A DNA stretch of 64,000 nt from contig NZ_FOWV01000005.1 in the NCBI RefSeq assembly GCF_900115545.1, forward strand, positions 248,001 through 312,000, read 5' to 3'. The position numbers and the translations under genes are program-made. Of this stretch, positions 17,639-26,631 are shown piece by piece (within the stretch, counting starts at the first letter, position 1; every line of letters starts with the position of its first letter). The notes beneath the pieces were generated by a model. That model was not told the origin of the DNA. It made no database searches and saw only the letters and a list, made by a program, of their open reading frames with translations. The stretch comes from Ralstonia sp. NFACC01. GTDB taxonomy: Bacteria; Pseudomonadota; Gammaproteobacteria; Burkholderiales; Burkholderiaceae.

Positions 17639-18724
17639 TCATGCGGCGGATTGCGCTTCGCGCTCCAGCAGCGCCAGCTTGCGCTCCACCCCCCAGCGAT
17701 AGCCCGAGGTGTTGCCGTCTCGGCGGATCACGCGGTGGCACGGGATGGCCACCGCAATGTGATTGGCCGCACAGGCCTGCGCCACCGCGCGTACCGCCTT
17801 GGGTGCGCCGATGCGCGCGGCAATCTCAGCGTAGCTTGTGGTGCTGCCCGGCGGCACTTCACGCAGCGCTTGCCACACGCGCTCCTGGAACGCGGTGCCG
17901 CGCACATCCAGCGGCAGTTCCAGCCCGATGGATGGCGCCTCGATCAGCCCCACCACCCGAGCCACGAGGTCCTCAAAGCCCGCATCCCCGCCGATGAGTT
18001 CGGCCTTCCGGAACGTGTCTTGCAGATCGCGCACAAGGGCGTCGGGATCGTCGCCCATCAGGATCGCGCAGATGCCGCGATCGCTCTGCGCCACCAGGAT
18101 CGAACCGAGCGAGCATTCGCCCACCGCGAAGCGGATCGTCGTCTGGGCGCCACCGGCACGGTAGCGGCTCGCCGTCATGCCGAGCACGTTGTCGGATGCC
18201 TCGTAGAAGCGGCTGCTGGCGTTGAATCCGGCGTCGTAGATGGCCTCGGTGACGGTGCTGCCGCGTCCCAGTTGCGCACGCAGCTTGCGGGCGCGATGCG
18301 CATCGGCGTAACCCTTGGGCGTGAGGCCCGTGACGCTCTTGAACAGGCGATGGAAGTGATACGGGCTCAGCCCGGCGTCTTGCGCGAGTGCGTCGAGCGT
18401 GGGCGGCGTGTCGGCTGCCTCGATGCGGCGGCAGGCCTGTGCGACCAGCGCGGTTTGCTGCGCGCGCACGGTGGTCTGATCCGGGGCAGCGCGGCGGCTC
18501 GGGCGATAACCGGCGGCTTCTGCGTCGGCAGGCGTGTCGAAGAATTCGACGTTTTCCGGGCGCGGCAGGCGCGACGGGCTGCTCGGCTGGCAATACACGC
18601 CAGTGGTCTTCACCGCATAGACGAATTGCCCGTCGGCAGAGGCATCGCGCGCCAGCACGCGAGCCCAGCGCGGGTCGTGTTCAACAAGGGAGGTGTCCGG
18701 TACGGGGCGGGCGGAGGTTTGCAT
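17639..18724 (-). CDS. ada: Ada-type bifunctional regulator/O6-alkylguanine-DNA alkyltransferase with degenerate sensor domain
   Basis: A 361-residue protein with full Ada layout: N-terminal sensor domain (residues about 10-85), AraC helix-turn-helix (about 100-185, LDALAQDAGLSPYHFHRLFKSVTGLTPKGYA) and alkyltransferase (about 190-361) with active-site PCHRVIRRDG. The sensor domain is recognisable (FVYAVKTTGVYC, SRLPRPENVEFFDTPADAEAAGYRP). Of the four zinc cysteines of E. coli Ada (38, 42, 69, 72), only the first is kept: the second is Ser in CQPSS, and the RPC-x-x-C pair reads RPSRRA. Methylphosphotriester sensing should therefore be lost, while O6-methylguanine repair looks intact. A small Ada-like gene follows 6 nt downstream. 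Confidence 0.93.
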   Translation of the reverse strand: MQTSARPVPDTSLVEHDPRWARVLARDASADGQFVYAVKTTGVYCQPSSPSRLPRPENVEFFDTPADAEAAGYRPSRRAAPDQTTVRAQQTALVAQACRRIEAADTPPTLDALAQDAGLSPYHFHRLFKSVTGLTPKGYADAHRARKLRAQLGRGSTVTEAIYDAGFNASSRFYEASDNVLGMTASRYRAGGAQTTIRFAVGECSLGSILVAQSDRGICAILMGDDPDALVRDLQDTFRKAELIGGDAGFEDLVARVVGLIEAPSIGLELPLDVRGTAFQERVWQALREVPPGSTTSYAEIAARIGAPKAVRAVAQACAANHIAVAIPCHRVIRRDGNTSGYRWGVERKLALLEREAQSAA

Positions 18725-18777
18725 GGCGTCATCCAGTGGACTGCGATGACTGTACTGTAGGTACGTCCGTCTGGCCG

Positions 18778-18804
18778 GGCACTCCGCGTCTTGCGGTCAA
18801 ATTC
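18778..18804 (+). repeat. 27-bp short repeat, copy A
   Basis: GGCACTCCG, three variable bases (CGT), then CTTGCGGTCAAATTC. A second copy with 24 of 27 identical positions is at 32005-32031 in the same orientation. Copy A lies between the ada start and the ccmI stop, at the downstream edge of the nap-ccm block. Confidence 0.6.
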
Positions 18805-18819
18805 GAAGCACCCCTCGCG

Positions 18820-19719
18820 TCACTTGCCGCCGGGTGCTTTCTGCTGATCAGCGCGCGCGGCGGCCAAGTTGGCGGCGATCTGCTTGGCGCCGGCAGATTC
18901 AGGGGGCAGCAGCCGGTACAGGTGCTCCCACTGGGCGATTGCATCGCTCACGTCACCACGTTCGACGGCGGCGGAAGCAGCCAGTGCCAGCGCTTTGGGC
19001 TCGTCCGGGTCGGCCTTCAGGGCGAGGCGCACCTGCTCCGTGGGCGCACCAGCGAGGGCGCCGCCCTGGGCGGTAGCGAGTGCGTCGGCGTAATCGGCAC
19101 GCAGGCTGGCGACGTCGGGGGCAAGGGCCACCGCCTTCGCATAGGCGGCGACGGCGTCGGCGGGGCGCTCCATCGTGCTGTAGGACCGCGCGAGCAATGC
19201 CCAGCCGGGTGCGTCGTCGGGCGTGTCGCGCAGCCGTTGCGCGAGCCTGTTGACCATCGATTCGATCTGCGCGTCTCCACCGGTGTGATCGCTGCGGGCG
19301 GCGGTCATCATGTCGCCGGGCATCCACAGCGAAGCGGGCTTGCCCAGGTGCTGGTAGAGCAGCACGGCGGACGTGGGCAATGCGGCCAGCAGCACAGCGG
19401 CGAGCAGAACGGGGCGGCGGTCGGAGCGCGCCTGCGAGGTGCTGGCGGTGTTGGCTGTATCGTCCAGCAGCCGCCGGCCAAGCTCTGCGCGTGCGTGCGC
19501 GTGGCCCACGGCATCGATGGTGCCGGCGCGCAGGTCGGCATCCAGTTCGCGCAGTTGGTCTTGGTACCAGCGAACCATCTGGCTGCGCACGGTGGGACTC
19601 TGCATGTGCGTATCGCCCTCATCGCTGCGCGTGCGTCGCAACAACGGTGTCAGCAGAACCGCCATGGTGACGGCTGTGAGGGCGGCCGCCAGCAGCCAGA
19701 ACAAGGTCATCACGGTCAT
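18820..19719 (-). CDS. ccmI: cytochrome c biogenesis protein CcmI
   Basis: A 299-residue protein. The N-terminus has one membrane segment (FWLLAAALTAVTMAVLL) followed by the CcmI1 soluble loop with a heptad-like pattern (VRWYQDQLRELDADLRAGTID), a second membrane segment near residues 104-121 and a periplasmic TPR-containing domain (GWALLARSYSTMERPADAVAAYAKAVALAP). CcmI holds apocytochrome c and presents it to CcmFH. It overlaps ccmH by 4 nt and is the last gene of the nap-ccm series. Confidence 0.93.
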   Translation of the reverse strand: MTVMTLFWLLAAALTAVTMAVLLTPLLRRTRSDEGDTHMQSPTVRSQMVRWYQDQLRELDADLRAGTIDAVGHAHARAELGRRLLDDTANTASTSQARSDRRPVLLAAVLLAALPTSAVLLYQHLGKPASLWMPGDMMTAARSDHTGGDAQIESMVNRLAQRLRDTPDDAPGWALLARSYSTMERPADAVAAYAKAVALAPDVASLRADYADALATAQGGALAGAPTEQVRLALKADPDEPKALALAASAAVERGDVSDAIAQWEHLYRLLPPESAGAKQIAANLAAARADQQKAPGGK

Positions 19720-20186
19720 GGGCGGGGGTCTTCCGGTGGCGACGCGGCGAGCAGGGCGGCGAGGCGCGCTCGCGCGTCAGCGTCCATCTCGGCGGGCGGC
19801 GCGTTCTGCTGTTTGCGGGACGACACGATGCCGAACACCACCGCCATCAACAACAGCGCCGGGCCGAACCACAGCAGATAGGTCAGCGGCTTGACGGGCG
19901 GCCGGTACAGGACGAAATCGCCATAGCGCTGCACGAGATAGTCCTTTACGGCGCCCTCGGTGGCGCCGGCACGGAGTTGTTCTCGAATCTGGCGGCGCAG
20001 ATCGACGGCCAGGTCGGCGTTGGAATCGGCGAGGGTCTGGTTCTGGCAAACAAGGCAGCGCAGCTGCTCCGACAGCGCGTGGACGCGGGTGTCGAGATCG
20101 ACGTCCGCCGCAGCGGCACAAGCGGGCATCTGCAACGTGAACGCCGCGACGCCGGCCAGAACGAGCGCGGCCAGACGCTTATGCAT
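19716..20186 (-). CDS. ccmH: cytochrome c biogenesis protein CcmH
   Basis: A 156-residue thiol reductase subunit. It has a signal peptide (MHKRLAALVLAGVAAFTLQMPACA), the CcmH motif LRCLVCQNQTLADS, a three-helix domain (DLRRQIREQLRAGATEGAVKDYLVQRYGDFVLYRPP) and one C-terminal membrane segment (LTYLLWFGPALLLMAVVFGIV). It reduces apocytochrome CxxCH cysteines and recruits CcmF. The ATG at 20186 overlaps the ccmG stop by 8 nt and has AGGAAGG six bases upstream; a GTG two codons earlier is possible but less well placed. Confidence 0.95.
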   Translation of the reverse strand: MHKRLAALVLAGVAAFTLQMPACAAAADVDLDTRVHALSEQLRCLVCQNQTLADSNADLAVDLRRQIREQLRAGATEGAVKDYLVQRYGDFVLYRPPVKPLTYLLWFGPALLLMAVVFGIVSSRKQQNAPPAEMDADARARLAALLAASPPEDPRP

Positions 20187-20721
20187 GACCACCTTCCTGC
20201 TCCAGTTGCTGCAGAAGCGGCACGATCTTGCGTTCCATCGACTCGGCCGTCAGGGGGCCGACCTGCCGATAGCGGATCACGCCGGCGCGATCAATGACGA
20301 AGGTTTCCGGCACGCCGTAGACGCCGTAGTCGATACCGACTTTGCCGTCAGCGTCGACGAGCGACGCGACATACGGATCGCCCATTTGCTTGAGCCACGC
20401 GCGTGCGGCGTCGGCGTCGTCCTTGTAGTTCAGCCCGTAGATCGGCACGGAGGATTGCTTGGCGAACACGTTCAGCACGGCGTGCTCCGCGCGGCAGGCG
20501 GTGCACCACGACGCCCAGACGTTGAGCATCCACACCTTGCCGCGCAGGTCTTGCGGCGTGAGCGGGCCGGCAGACGATTCCAGCGCCGTCAGCCTGAACG
20601 CCGGGGCGGGCTTGCCGATCAGCGGCGAGGGCAGTTCACGCGGGTCACGCGACAGCCCCGCCGCCAGCGCAATCACCAGAACGAAGAACGCTGCCAGCGG
20701 CAGCACGTAGCGCAGCTTCAC
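20179..20721 (-). CDS. ccmG: thiol:disulfide interchange protein CcmG/DsbE
   Basis: A 180-residue membrane-anchored thioredoxin-like protein. One N-terminal segment (LPLAAFFVLVIALAAGL) is followed by the periplasmic domain with redox centre WASWCTACRAEH, the acidic region typical of CcmG, and the cis-Pro loop GVYGVPETFVID. It supplies reductant for apocytochrome c heme-binding cysteines. The start is GTG at 20721, overlapping the ccmF stop (GTGA). Confidence 0.96.
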   Translation of the reverse strand: MKLRYVLPLAAFFVLVIALAAGLSRDPRELPSPLIGKPAPAFRLTALESSAGPLTPQDLRGKVWMLNVWASWCTACRAEHAVLNVFAKQSSVPIYGLNYKDDADAARAWLKQMGDPYVASLVDADGKVGIDYGVYGVPETFVIDRAGVIRYRQVGPLTAESMERKIVPLLQQLEQEGGHA

Positions 20722-22736
20722 CGTGGCTCCTCGGTCGCCGGCATCGCCAGTGATGGGCCGGCCAGTGCAGTGTCTGGCGTGGTGCGCGGCGCTGTGGAGC
20801 GGCGGCGCAGACGGTAGCGGCGATCGCACACGGCCAGTAAGCCACCCAGCACCATCAGCGCACAGCCGCCCCAGATCCAACCGACGAAGGGCTTGATGTA
20901 GATGCGCATGGCCCAGTTGTCTTGTCCGAGTGATTCGCCCAGCGCGACATAAAGGTCGCGTGTGATGCCGGTGTCGATGGCGACTTCGGTCGTGGGGGTT
21001 TCCTGGCTGCGGTACAGGCGCCGCTCGGGCAGCAGCGTGGCCACCGGTTTGCCGTAGTGGCTGACTTCGACGTGACCGCGCAAGACGTCGTAATTCGGGC
21101 CCTGCGCCGGCGCAACGTTGGTGAGGTGGAACATGTAGCCGCCCACCTCAACCGTGCCGCCCACGCGCATCGGCAGCTCGCGTAGCGTCTCCTGGCTGAG
21201 CACCAGCGTGACACCCGCGATGAACACCCCCACCCCCGCGTGCGCCACCAGCATGCCGAAGTAGCTCGGCGGCAACTGCCGCAGCGTCGTCAATCGATTG
21301 CCGGGCTGGCGAAGTTTTTCGGCCAGACTAGCCAGCGCACTCGCAAGACACCATGCGGCCAGCGTCAGCCCGAGGCCCGCCAGCGCGGACGTTCCATAAA
21401 ACACCGTCAGCCCAAGCCCCACGGCAACACTCGCCACCGCCGCCCAGCGCAGCCGCACGGCCATTGACGGCAGCGCGCCGTGACGCCAACGCGCCAGTGG
21501 CGCCGCGCCCATCAGCAGCACCGCAGGCGACATCAGCGGCACAAAGACTTGCTCGAAATACGCCGGCCCGACCGAAATCTTGCCCAGCCGCAGCACATCC
21601 AGCGCCAGCGGATACAGCGTGCCGAGCAGCACTGTGGCCGCAGCCACCGCGAGGAGCACGTTGTTGGCCAGAAGGAACGATTCACGGGCGAATAGTGAGA
21701 ACGTCGCCCCTTCCGAGGCGCCGCTGGACAACCGTTTTGCGCGCCACGCAAACAGACCCAGCGCACCGCCCGTCACGATGCCCAGCAAGGCCAGGATGAA
21801 CAGACCGCGCTTTGGGTCCACCGCAAAAGCATGCACTGACGTCAGCACGCCCGAACGGACGAGGAACGTGCCAAGCAGACTCAACGAGAACGTGAAGATG
21901 GCCAGCAGCGCCGTCCATGCCCGAAACACGCCGCGCTTTTCCGTCACCGCCAGTGAATGGATCAGCGCTGTGCCCGCCAGCCACGGCATGAACGACGCGT
22001 TTTCGACCGGGTCCCAAAACCACCAGCCGCCCCAGCCGAGTTCGTAGTACGCCCAGGCGCTGCCGAGCATGATGCCGGTCGTCAGGCATGCCCAGGCGGC
22101 GGTTGTCCAAGGCCGAGACCAGCGCGCCCAAGTGGCATCGAGCCGACCCGACAGGAGCGCGGCCATCGCAAACGAAAACGCCACAGCAAAGCCCACGTAA
22201 CCCATGTAGAGCATGGGCGGATGCGACACCATGCCTGGGTCCTGCAGCAGTGGGTTGAGGTCGCGCCCTTCCATGGCCGGCGGCAACAGGCGCAGGAACG
22301 GGTTGGACGCCAACAGCAGGAAAAGCAGCAGCCCCGTGCTGATGGCACCCATCGCGCCCAGTACGCGCGCCACCACGGGCAACGGCAGTTGCCGGCTGAA
22401 CAACGACACGGCCAGCGACCACACCGCCAGCATCGTCGTCCACAGCAGCATTGATCCCTCGTGCCCGCCCCACACGGCAGCCACGCGATAAGGCAGCGGC
22501 AGCGCGCTGTTCGAGTTGGCGGCCACATAGAGCACGCTGAAGTCATTGCTGACGAACGCCCAAGTCAGCGCGCCATACGCCAGCAGCACCAACGCACACT
22601 GCGTGCGCGCCGCGGGACGCGCCACGGCCATCCAACGCGCGTTGTCGCGCGCCGCGCCCACCAGCGGCAGCACTGATTGCATGACCGCAGTCAGCAGCGC
22701 CAGGATCAACGCGAAGTGGCCCAGCTCGGCAATCAT
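20718..22736 (-). CDS. ccmF: heme lyase CcmF
   Basis: A 672-residue polytopic membrane protein with about 15 hydrophobic segments. The heme-handling WWD motif is [18 protein letters not shown] (about residues 236-253), and conserved His-bearing segments flank it ([38 protein letters not shown]). A periplasmic domain precedes the last membrane segment. It ligates heme to apocytochrome c using holo-CcmE as donor. It overlaps ccmE and ccmG by 4 nt on each side. Confidence 0.98.
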   Translation of the reverse strand: MIAELGHFALILALLTAVMQSVLPLVGAARDNARWMAVARPAARTQCALVLLAYGALTWAFVSNDFSVLYVAANSNSALPLPYRVAAVWGGHEGSMLLWTTMLAVWSLAVSLFSRQLPLPVVARVLGAMGAISTGLLLFLLLASNPFLRLLPPAMEGRDLNPLLQDPGMVSHPPMLYMGYVGFAVAFSFAMAALLSGRLDATWARWSRPWTTAAWACLTTGIMLGSAWAYYELGWGGWWFWDPVENASFMPWLAGTALIHSLAVTEKRGVFRAWTALLAIFTFSLSLLGTFLVRSGVLTSVHAFAVDPKRGLFILALLGIVTGGALGLFAWRAKRLSSGASEGATFSLFARESFLLANNVLLAVAAATVLLGTLYPLALDVLRLGKISVGPAYFEQVFVPLMSPAVLLMGAAPLARWRHGALPSMAVRLRWAAVASVAVGLGLTVFYGTSALAGLGLTLAAWCLASALASLAEKLRQPGNRLTTLRQLPPSYFGMLVAHAGVGVFIAGVTLVLSQETLRELPMRVGGTVEVGGYMFHLTNVAPAQGPNYDVLRGHVEVSHYGKPVATLLPERRLYRSQETPTTEVAIDTGITRDLYVALGESLGQDNWAMRIYIKPFVGWIWGGCALMVLGGLLAVCDRRYRLRRRSTAPRTTPDTALAGPSLAMPATEEPR

Positions 22737-23203
22737 CGAGACACGCTCCGGGCAGATTCCTTCGCCATTTGCTCGTTGACCTGTGCGGCGCGACGTAAGG
22801 CATCAGCGGCTTCTGGCGGCATGTAGTTTTCGTCGTGCTTGGCGAGCACCTCGTTGGCGACGAAGACGCCATCTTCGCCCAGCCGCCCGCGCGCGACCAC
22901 GCCCTTGCCTTCGCGGAACAGGTCCGGCAGCAAGCCGTGGTAGACGACTGGCACACCGCGTGCTGTGTCGGTGACGACAAAGCGGATGGTCATGCCGTCA
23001 CGTTCGCGTTGGATCGAGCCGCGTTCGACCAAGCCACCCAGGCGAAAGACCTGTGCAACAGGCGCTTCCTTGGCGGCGATCTGGCTGGGGCTGAAGAAAA
23101 ACACCAGATTGGAGCGGAACGCATTCAGCGTGAGGGCGGTAGCCGCACCCGCGCACACCAGCGCGGCGAGCAAGATACCGAGGCGGCGTTGTCGGCGTGT
23201 CAT
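22733..23203 (-). CDS. ccmE: heme chaperone CcmE
   Basis: A 156-residue periplasmic heme chaperone anchored by one N-terminal segment ([19 protein letters not shown]). The beta-barrel has [14 protein letters not shown] and [33 protein letters not shown], and heme binds covalently to the His of [10 protein letters not shown], the standard HxxxY heme motif. The ATG overlaps the ccmD stop (ATGA). Confidence 0.97.
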   Translation of the reverse strand: MTRRQRRLGILLAALVCAGAATALTLNAFRSNLVFFFSPSQIAAKEAPVAQVFRLGGLVERGSIQRERDGMTIRFVVTDTARGVPVVYHGLLPDLFREGKGVVARGRLGEDGVFVANEVLAKHDENYMPPEAADALRRAAQVNEQMAKESARSVSR

Positions 23204-23349
23204 TGGTTGCCGCCGTCAGAATGGGAGTGAGTGCGATTGGCAGCGCGCCAGCGGCGAGCGAGCAGCAGCAACTCCGCTGCGATGCAGATGGCGGCCACGG
23301 CAAACGCGCCCACAATATAGTCGACGTGATTGACGCAGAACTGGCTCAT
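23200..23349 (-). CDS. ccmD: heme exporter protein CcmD
   Basis: A 49-residue protein with one membrane segment ([20 protein letters not shown]) followed by a basic stretch (ARRWRAANR) and a His/Ser tail ([10 protein letters not shown]), the standard CcmD layout. CcmD releases holo-CcmE from the CcmABC complex. It is fixed by its place: it starts 4 nt inside the end of ccmC and its stop overlaps the ccmE start. Confidence 0.92.
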   Translation of the reverse strand: MSQFCVNHVDYIVGAFAVAAICIAAELLLLARRWRAANRTHSHSDGGNQ

Positions 23350-24131
23350 GCCGGCGTGCTCAGGTTGTGGTCATCGTCGGCGCGCTCGCGCATGATGCAA
23401 CGCACGCGAATCAGCGCCACGCAGATGCTGTACATCCAGCACGCGAGCGTCATCAGCAGCATGCCGAGCAACATCGTCATCGCCATCGACGGAGCCGCCG
23501 TCAGGCTGATGGACGCGCCCTGGTGCAGCGTGTTCCACCACTGCACCGAGAAGTAGATCACGGGGATGTTGACCACGCCCACCACGGCAAGCACGGCACA
23601 TGCGCGTTCGGCGCGGCGCGGGTCTTCAATGGCGCTTTCCAGCGCGATGAAGCCAAGGTACAGAAACAGCAGCAGCAACTCCGATGTCAGTCGCGCATCC
23701 CATACCCACCATGTGCCCCACGTTGGCTTGCCCCACAGCGCGCCTGTCCACAGCGCAATGGCGGTGAACAGTGCGCCGGTGGGCGCCAGCGCCGAGGCCA
23801 TCATCGACGAAAGTCGCGTGCGCAGCACCAGCGCCAGCGCGCAATAGCCTGCCATCACCAAGTAGATGAACATCGACATCCACGCGGCCGGCACGTGCAG
23901 GAAGATGATCCGGTAGACCTCGCCCTGCTGCGCATCGGTTGGCGCCACAACAAAACCGACGTAGAGGCCTGCGGCGAGGAACAGGAGTGCGGCCACGCCA
24001 AACCAGGGCGCCAACTTGCGCGCGAGCGGATCAAATCGCACGGGCGACGCATACGCGAGCCAGTTCCAGCGTCGGAAAACAGGTTGGCGCGCAGCGATGG
24101 AGGTGCTGTGGAGTCCGGATCGGTTCGTCAT
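23346..24131 (-). CDS. ccmC: heme exporter protein CcmC
   Basis: A 261-residue protein with six membrane segments and the WWD motif WGTWWVWDARLTSELLLLFLY, flanked by conserved His in FLHVPAAWMS and NTLHQGASIS. CcmC attaches heme to CcmE. The start at 24131 (MTNRSGLHS) is 4 nt after the ccmB stop; the open frame extends further upstream in the ccmB region but without homology. Confidence 0.97.
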   Translation of the reverse strand: MTNRSGLHSTSIAARQPVFRRWNWLAYASPVRFDPLARKLAPWFGVAALLFLAAGLYVGFVVAPTDAQQGEVYRIIFLHVPAAWMSMFIYLVMAGYCALALVLRTRLSSMMASALAPTGALFTAIALWTGALWGKPTWGTWWVWDARLTSELLLLFLYLGFIALESAIEDPRRAERACAVLAVVGVVNIPVIYFSVQWWNTLHQGASISLTAAPSMAMTMLLGMLLMTLACWMYSICVALIRVRCIMRERADDDHNLSTPA

Positions 24132-24135
24132 CGGA

Positions 24136-24804
24136 TCATTCCACGGCAATGCGCAGCCCGGCGGCAGCAGCCAGCGGGCAGACAAACAGCGATAGCGCCA
24201 GGCAAGCGCCCAGCAGCGAGAAATGCGGCATGACATCAAGCCCCGCATCGGCCGCCGAGCCCGCGCCCGCACCAAACACAAGCACGGGCACACACAACGG
24301 CAGGACGAGGATGCACAGCAGCGCTGCGCCATTGCGCACGCCCAGAGTGAGCGCTGCACCAACGGCGCCGATCAGCGCAATGGCAGGCGTGCCGATCAGC
24401 AGCGTGGCTGTCAGCAGCAGCGTTGCATGCAGCGGCAGGCTGTACTGCTGCGCCAGGATGGGCGTGAGCAGCAGCAACGGCAAGCCGCTCGCGAACCAGT
24501 GTGCGGCAATCTTCGTCAGCACAATCAGGGCAAGCGGGTGTGGCGACAACAGCAATTGATCGAGGCTGCCATCAGCGTGTTCCTGCGCAAACAACCGAGA
24601 GAGCGAGAGCATCGACGCCAGCAGCGCCGCGACCCACAGGATGCCCGGCGCAAGCATGCGCAACTGTTGCGGGTCGGGGCCGATAGCCAGCGGAAACAGG
24701 CTCGCCGCAATGACGTAGAACACCACGCCACCGACGAGGTTGCCGCGCCGCCGCCATGACAGCGCCAGATCGTGTCGCAGGATGGCCATCAGCATCGGCT
24801 TCAT
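24136..24804 (-). CDS. ccmB: heme exporter protein CcmB
   Basis: A 222-residue ABC-type permease with six membrane segments. Conserved features are ILRHDLALSWRRRGNLVGGVVFYVIAASLFPLAIGPD near the N-terminus, LFAQEHADGSLDQLLLSPHPL in the first cytoplasmic loop, and GPxLLLLTPILA-like segments. With CcmA it forms the ATPase that releases holo-CcmE. The start overlaps the ccmA stop (ATGA). Confidence 0.97.
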   Translation of the reverse strand: MKPMLMAILRHDLALSWRRRGNLVGGVVFYVIAASLFPLAIGPDPQQLRMLAPGILWVAALLASMLSLSRLFAQEHADGSLDQLLLSPHPLALIVLTKIAAHWFASGLPLLLLTPILAQQYSLPLHATLLLTATLLIGTPAIALIGAVGAALTLGVRNGAALLCILVLPLCVPVLVFGAGAGSAADAGLDVMPHFSLLGACLALSLFVCPLAAAAGLRIAVE

Positions 24805-25433
24805 GCGGTGCCCCCAAGCCGAAGCACGCGATTTGCCCCTTGCGGACGTTCTAGCAACTGATGCGTGGCCATGATTGCCATGCCGCCTGCGTGCAGGTGC
24901 GCATCGAGTTGTGCGGTGAAGAGCCCGACGGCATGGTCGTCGAGCGAGGCGATCGGCTCGTCGAGCAGCCACAGCTCGCGCCGCGCAAGCAGCAAGCGCG
25001 CCAGTGCCACCCGCCGACACTGGCCTTGCGAGAGCTTGCGCACGGGCGTGGCGGCCAGCTTGCCGAGTTCGAGCGCTTCTAGTGCAAGCCCGATGCCAAA
25101 CGGCTCGGATGCCGAATCGCGCAATCCGGCCAGTTGCATGGCCAAGCGCAGGCTCTCCGTCACAGTGAGATCTGGGTCGATGCCGTTGGTGTGGCCAACG
25201 TAGCAAAGCGCATTGAGGAAGGCGGGATCGCCGCTGCCCACCGGCGCGCCGTGCCATGTCAGCGAGCCGCTTGCCGGTGCCAGCAGGCCACAGAGCACGC
25301 GCAGCAGCGTGGTCTTGCCGCTGCCGTTCGCGCCCGTTACCTGCACCAACTCGCCCGCCGACACCGAGAGGTCCAGCTCGCGGAAGATCCGACGGCCGGC
25401 GCGCGAAAACGTCAATTGGCTGGCAACAAGCAC
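24801..25433 (-). CDS. ccmA: cytochrome c biogenesis ATP-binding export protein CcmA
   Basis: A 210-residue ABC ATPase: Walker A GANGSGKTTLLRVLCG, signature LSQGQCRRVALAR, Walker B LWLLDEPIASLDD and switch His in MATHQ. The LSxGQ-x-RR signature is usual for CcmA. The start is GTG at 25433; an ATG at 25438 is out of frame. A 54-nt gap separates it from napC with no terminator that I can see, so nap and ccm are probably one transcript. Confidence 0.97.
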   Translation of the reverse strand: MLVASQLTFSRAGRRIFRELDLSVSAGELVQVTGANGSGKTTLLRVLCGLLAPASGSLTWHGAPVGSGDPAFLNALCYVGHTNGIDPDLTVTESLRLAMQLAGLRDSASEPFGIGLALEALELGKLAATPVRKLSQGQCRRVALARLLLARRELWLLDEPIASLDDHAVGLFTAQLDAHLHAGGMAIMATHQLLERPQGANRVLRLGGTA

Positions 25434-25487
25434 GGCATTGGGGGCTGAGTGAAACGGGGTCTAGCGCCGGCAGCACGTTCACGTGCT

Positions 25488-26075
25488 TTACTCGGTCTTC
25501 ATCTTCGACATGTCGGGCAGATGGTGCGCAATACCCTTGTGGCAGTCGATACAGGTTTTCTCTTTGCTGCCCAGATATTGGGCGTGCATGGCCGACGCGC
25601 GCGGGCTTTGCCGCGTGAAGTCCATCGATTCGTAATTGTGGCAGTTCCGGCATTCCAATGAATCGTTGGCCTTGAGTCGATCCCATTCGTGCTGGGCCAG
25701 CTCAAGCCGGTGCGCTTCGAATTTCTCGCGCGTGTCGATGGTGCCGAAAATCTTGCCCCACACTTCCTTGGAAGCCTGCATCTTCCGTGCGATCTTGTTC
25801 GTCCAGGCGTGCGGAACGTGACAGTTGGAGCAGATCGCGCGTACACCGCTGCGGTTGGTGTAATGGATCGTGCTCTGTAGTTCCTGGTACACGTTGTCGT
25901 GCATTTCGTGGCAACCCGTGCAGAACGCCTCGGTGTTGGTCACCTCCATCGCGGTGTTGAATGCACCCCAAAACACCACGCCTGCAACAAAGCCGCCCAA
26001 CGTCAGAAAACCCAGGCTGAAATACGCGCTGGGCCGGTTGATGGTGCGCCAGTAGCGCTTGATCAGGTTGAGCAT
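25488..26075 (-). CDS. napC: tetraheme cytochrome NapC
   Basis: A 195-residue NapC/NirT-family membrane quinol dehydrogenase. It has one N-terminal membrane segment ([21 protein letters not shown]) and four CxxCH heme sites: CTGCH, CSNCH, CRNCH and CIDCH. It passes electrons from the quinol pool to NapAB. It is 12 nt downstream of napB. All four heme sites are intact, and the ccm genes needed to fill them follow directly. Confidence 0.98.
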   Translation of the reverse strand: MLNLIKRYWRTINRPSAYFSLGFLTLGGFVAGVVFWGAFNTAMEVTNTEAFCTGCHEMHDNVYQELQSTIHYTNRSGVRAICSNCHVPHAWTNKIARKMQASKEVWGKIFGTIDTREKFEAHRLELAQHEWDRLKANDSLECRNCHNYESMDFTRQSPRASAMHAQYLGSKEKTCIDCHKGIAHHLPDMSKMKTE

Positions 26076-26087
26076 GGCTGCACCGCC

Positions 26088-26591
26088 TCAGTTCTTGCCC
26101 ACGCTCTTGCCATCAGGCTTGCGTTTGAGCAGTTCATCGACATCGACAAACGTATTGGTGATAAGCGGCTTGGCGTCGGCCTGCGGCACGTGGCATTGCG
26201 TGCAGAAGAAGCGGCGCGGCGAAACGTCGGCCAGTTGGTGTCCATCGCGGTCAACGTAGTGCGTGGGGCTGATCGCGATCGCACGCATCTCTTCGGCCTT
26301 CGTACGCGCATGGCAGGACAGACAACCGTTGTGATCCTTGTTGATCTGATACATGTACGTGCCGTCGATCTTGTGCGGAATCGTCGGCGGCTGCCCGGTG
26401 TAGTTGCGCTCGCGGCGCACGTCCCTGTTCTCGGTGGGATACAGGATCGGTGGCGTCGATTCGGCGGTGATCGGCGTCGAGCCGCGCATGGCGTCGACCA
26501 CGCCTTGAGCCTGCGCGGGCAAGTTGGCAAGGGTCGCCAGCAACAGCGCGCAGATGGCGGCTGGCAGTCCCAAGAGTCGGCTGAGCTTCAT
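26088..26591 (-). CDS. napB: periplasmic nitrate reductase diheme cytochrome subunit NapB
   Basis: A 167-residue secreted cytochrome. The signal peptide is MKLSRLLGLPAAICALLLAT, ending LPAQA. Two heme sites are present, CLSCHART and CTQCHVPQ, plus PPTIPHKIDG and ISPTHYVDRDG, which supply His ligands typical of NapB. It takes electrons from NapC and gives them to NapA. It follows napA after 40 nt. Confidence 0.98.
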   Translation of the reverse strand: MKLSRLLGLPAAICALLLATLANLPAQAQGVVDAMRGSTPITAESTPPILYPTENRDVRRERNYTGQPPTIPHKIDGTYMYQINKDHNGCLSCHARTKAEEMRAIAISPTHYVDRDGHQLADVSPRRFFCTQCHVPQADAKPLITNTFVDVDELLKRKPDGKSVGKN

Positions 26592-26631
26592 GACATTTTC
26601 CTGTTGCGCGTGTGTCGTCTGCCCGTGCTCG

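Noticed and set aside
24136-25686. A long reverse-strand frame fusing ccmB with upstream sequence
   Set aside because: The upstream part overlaps ccmA and napC in another frame; ccmB homology begins at 24804.
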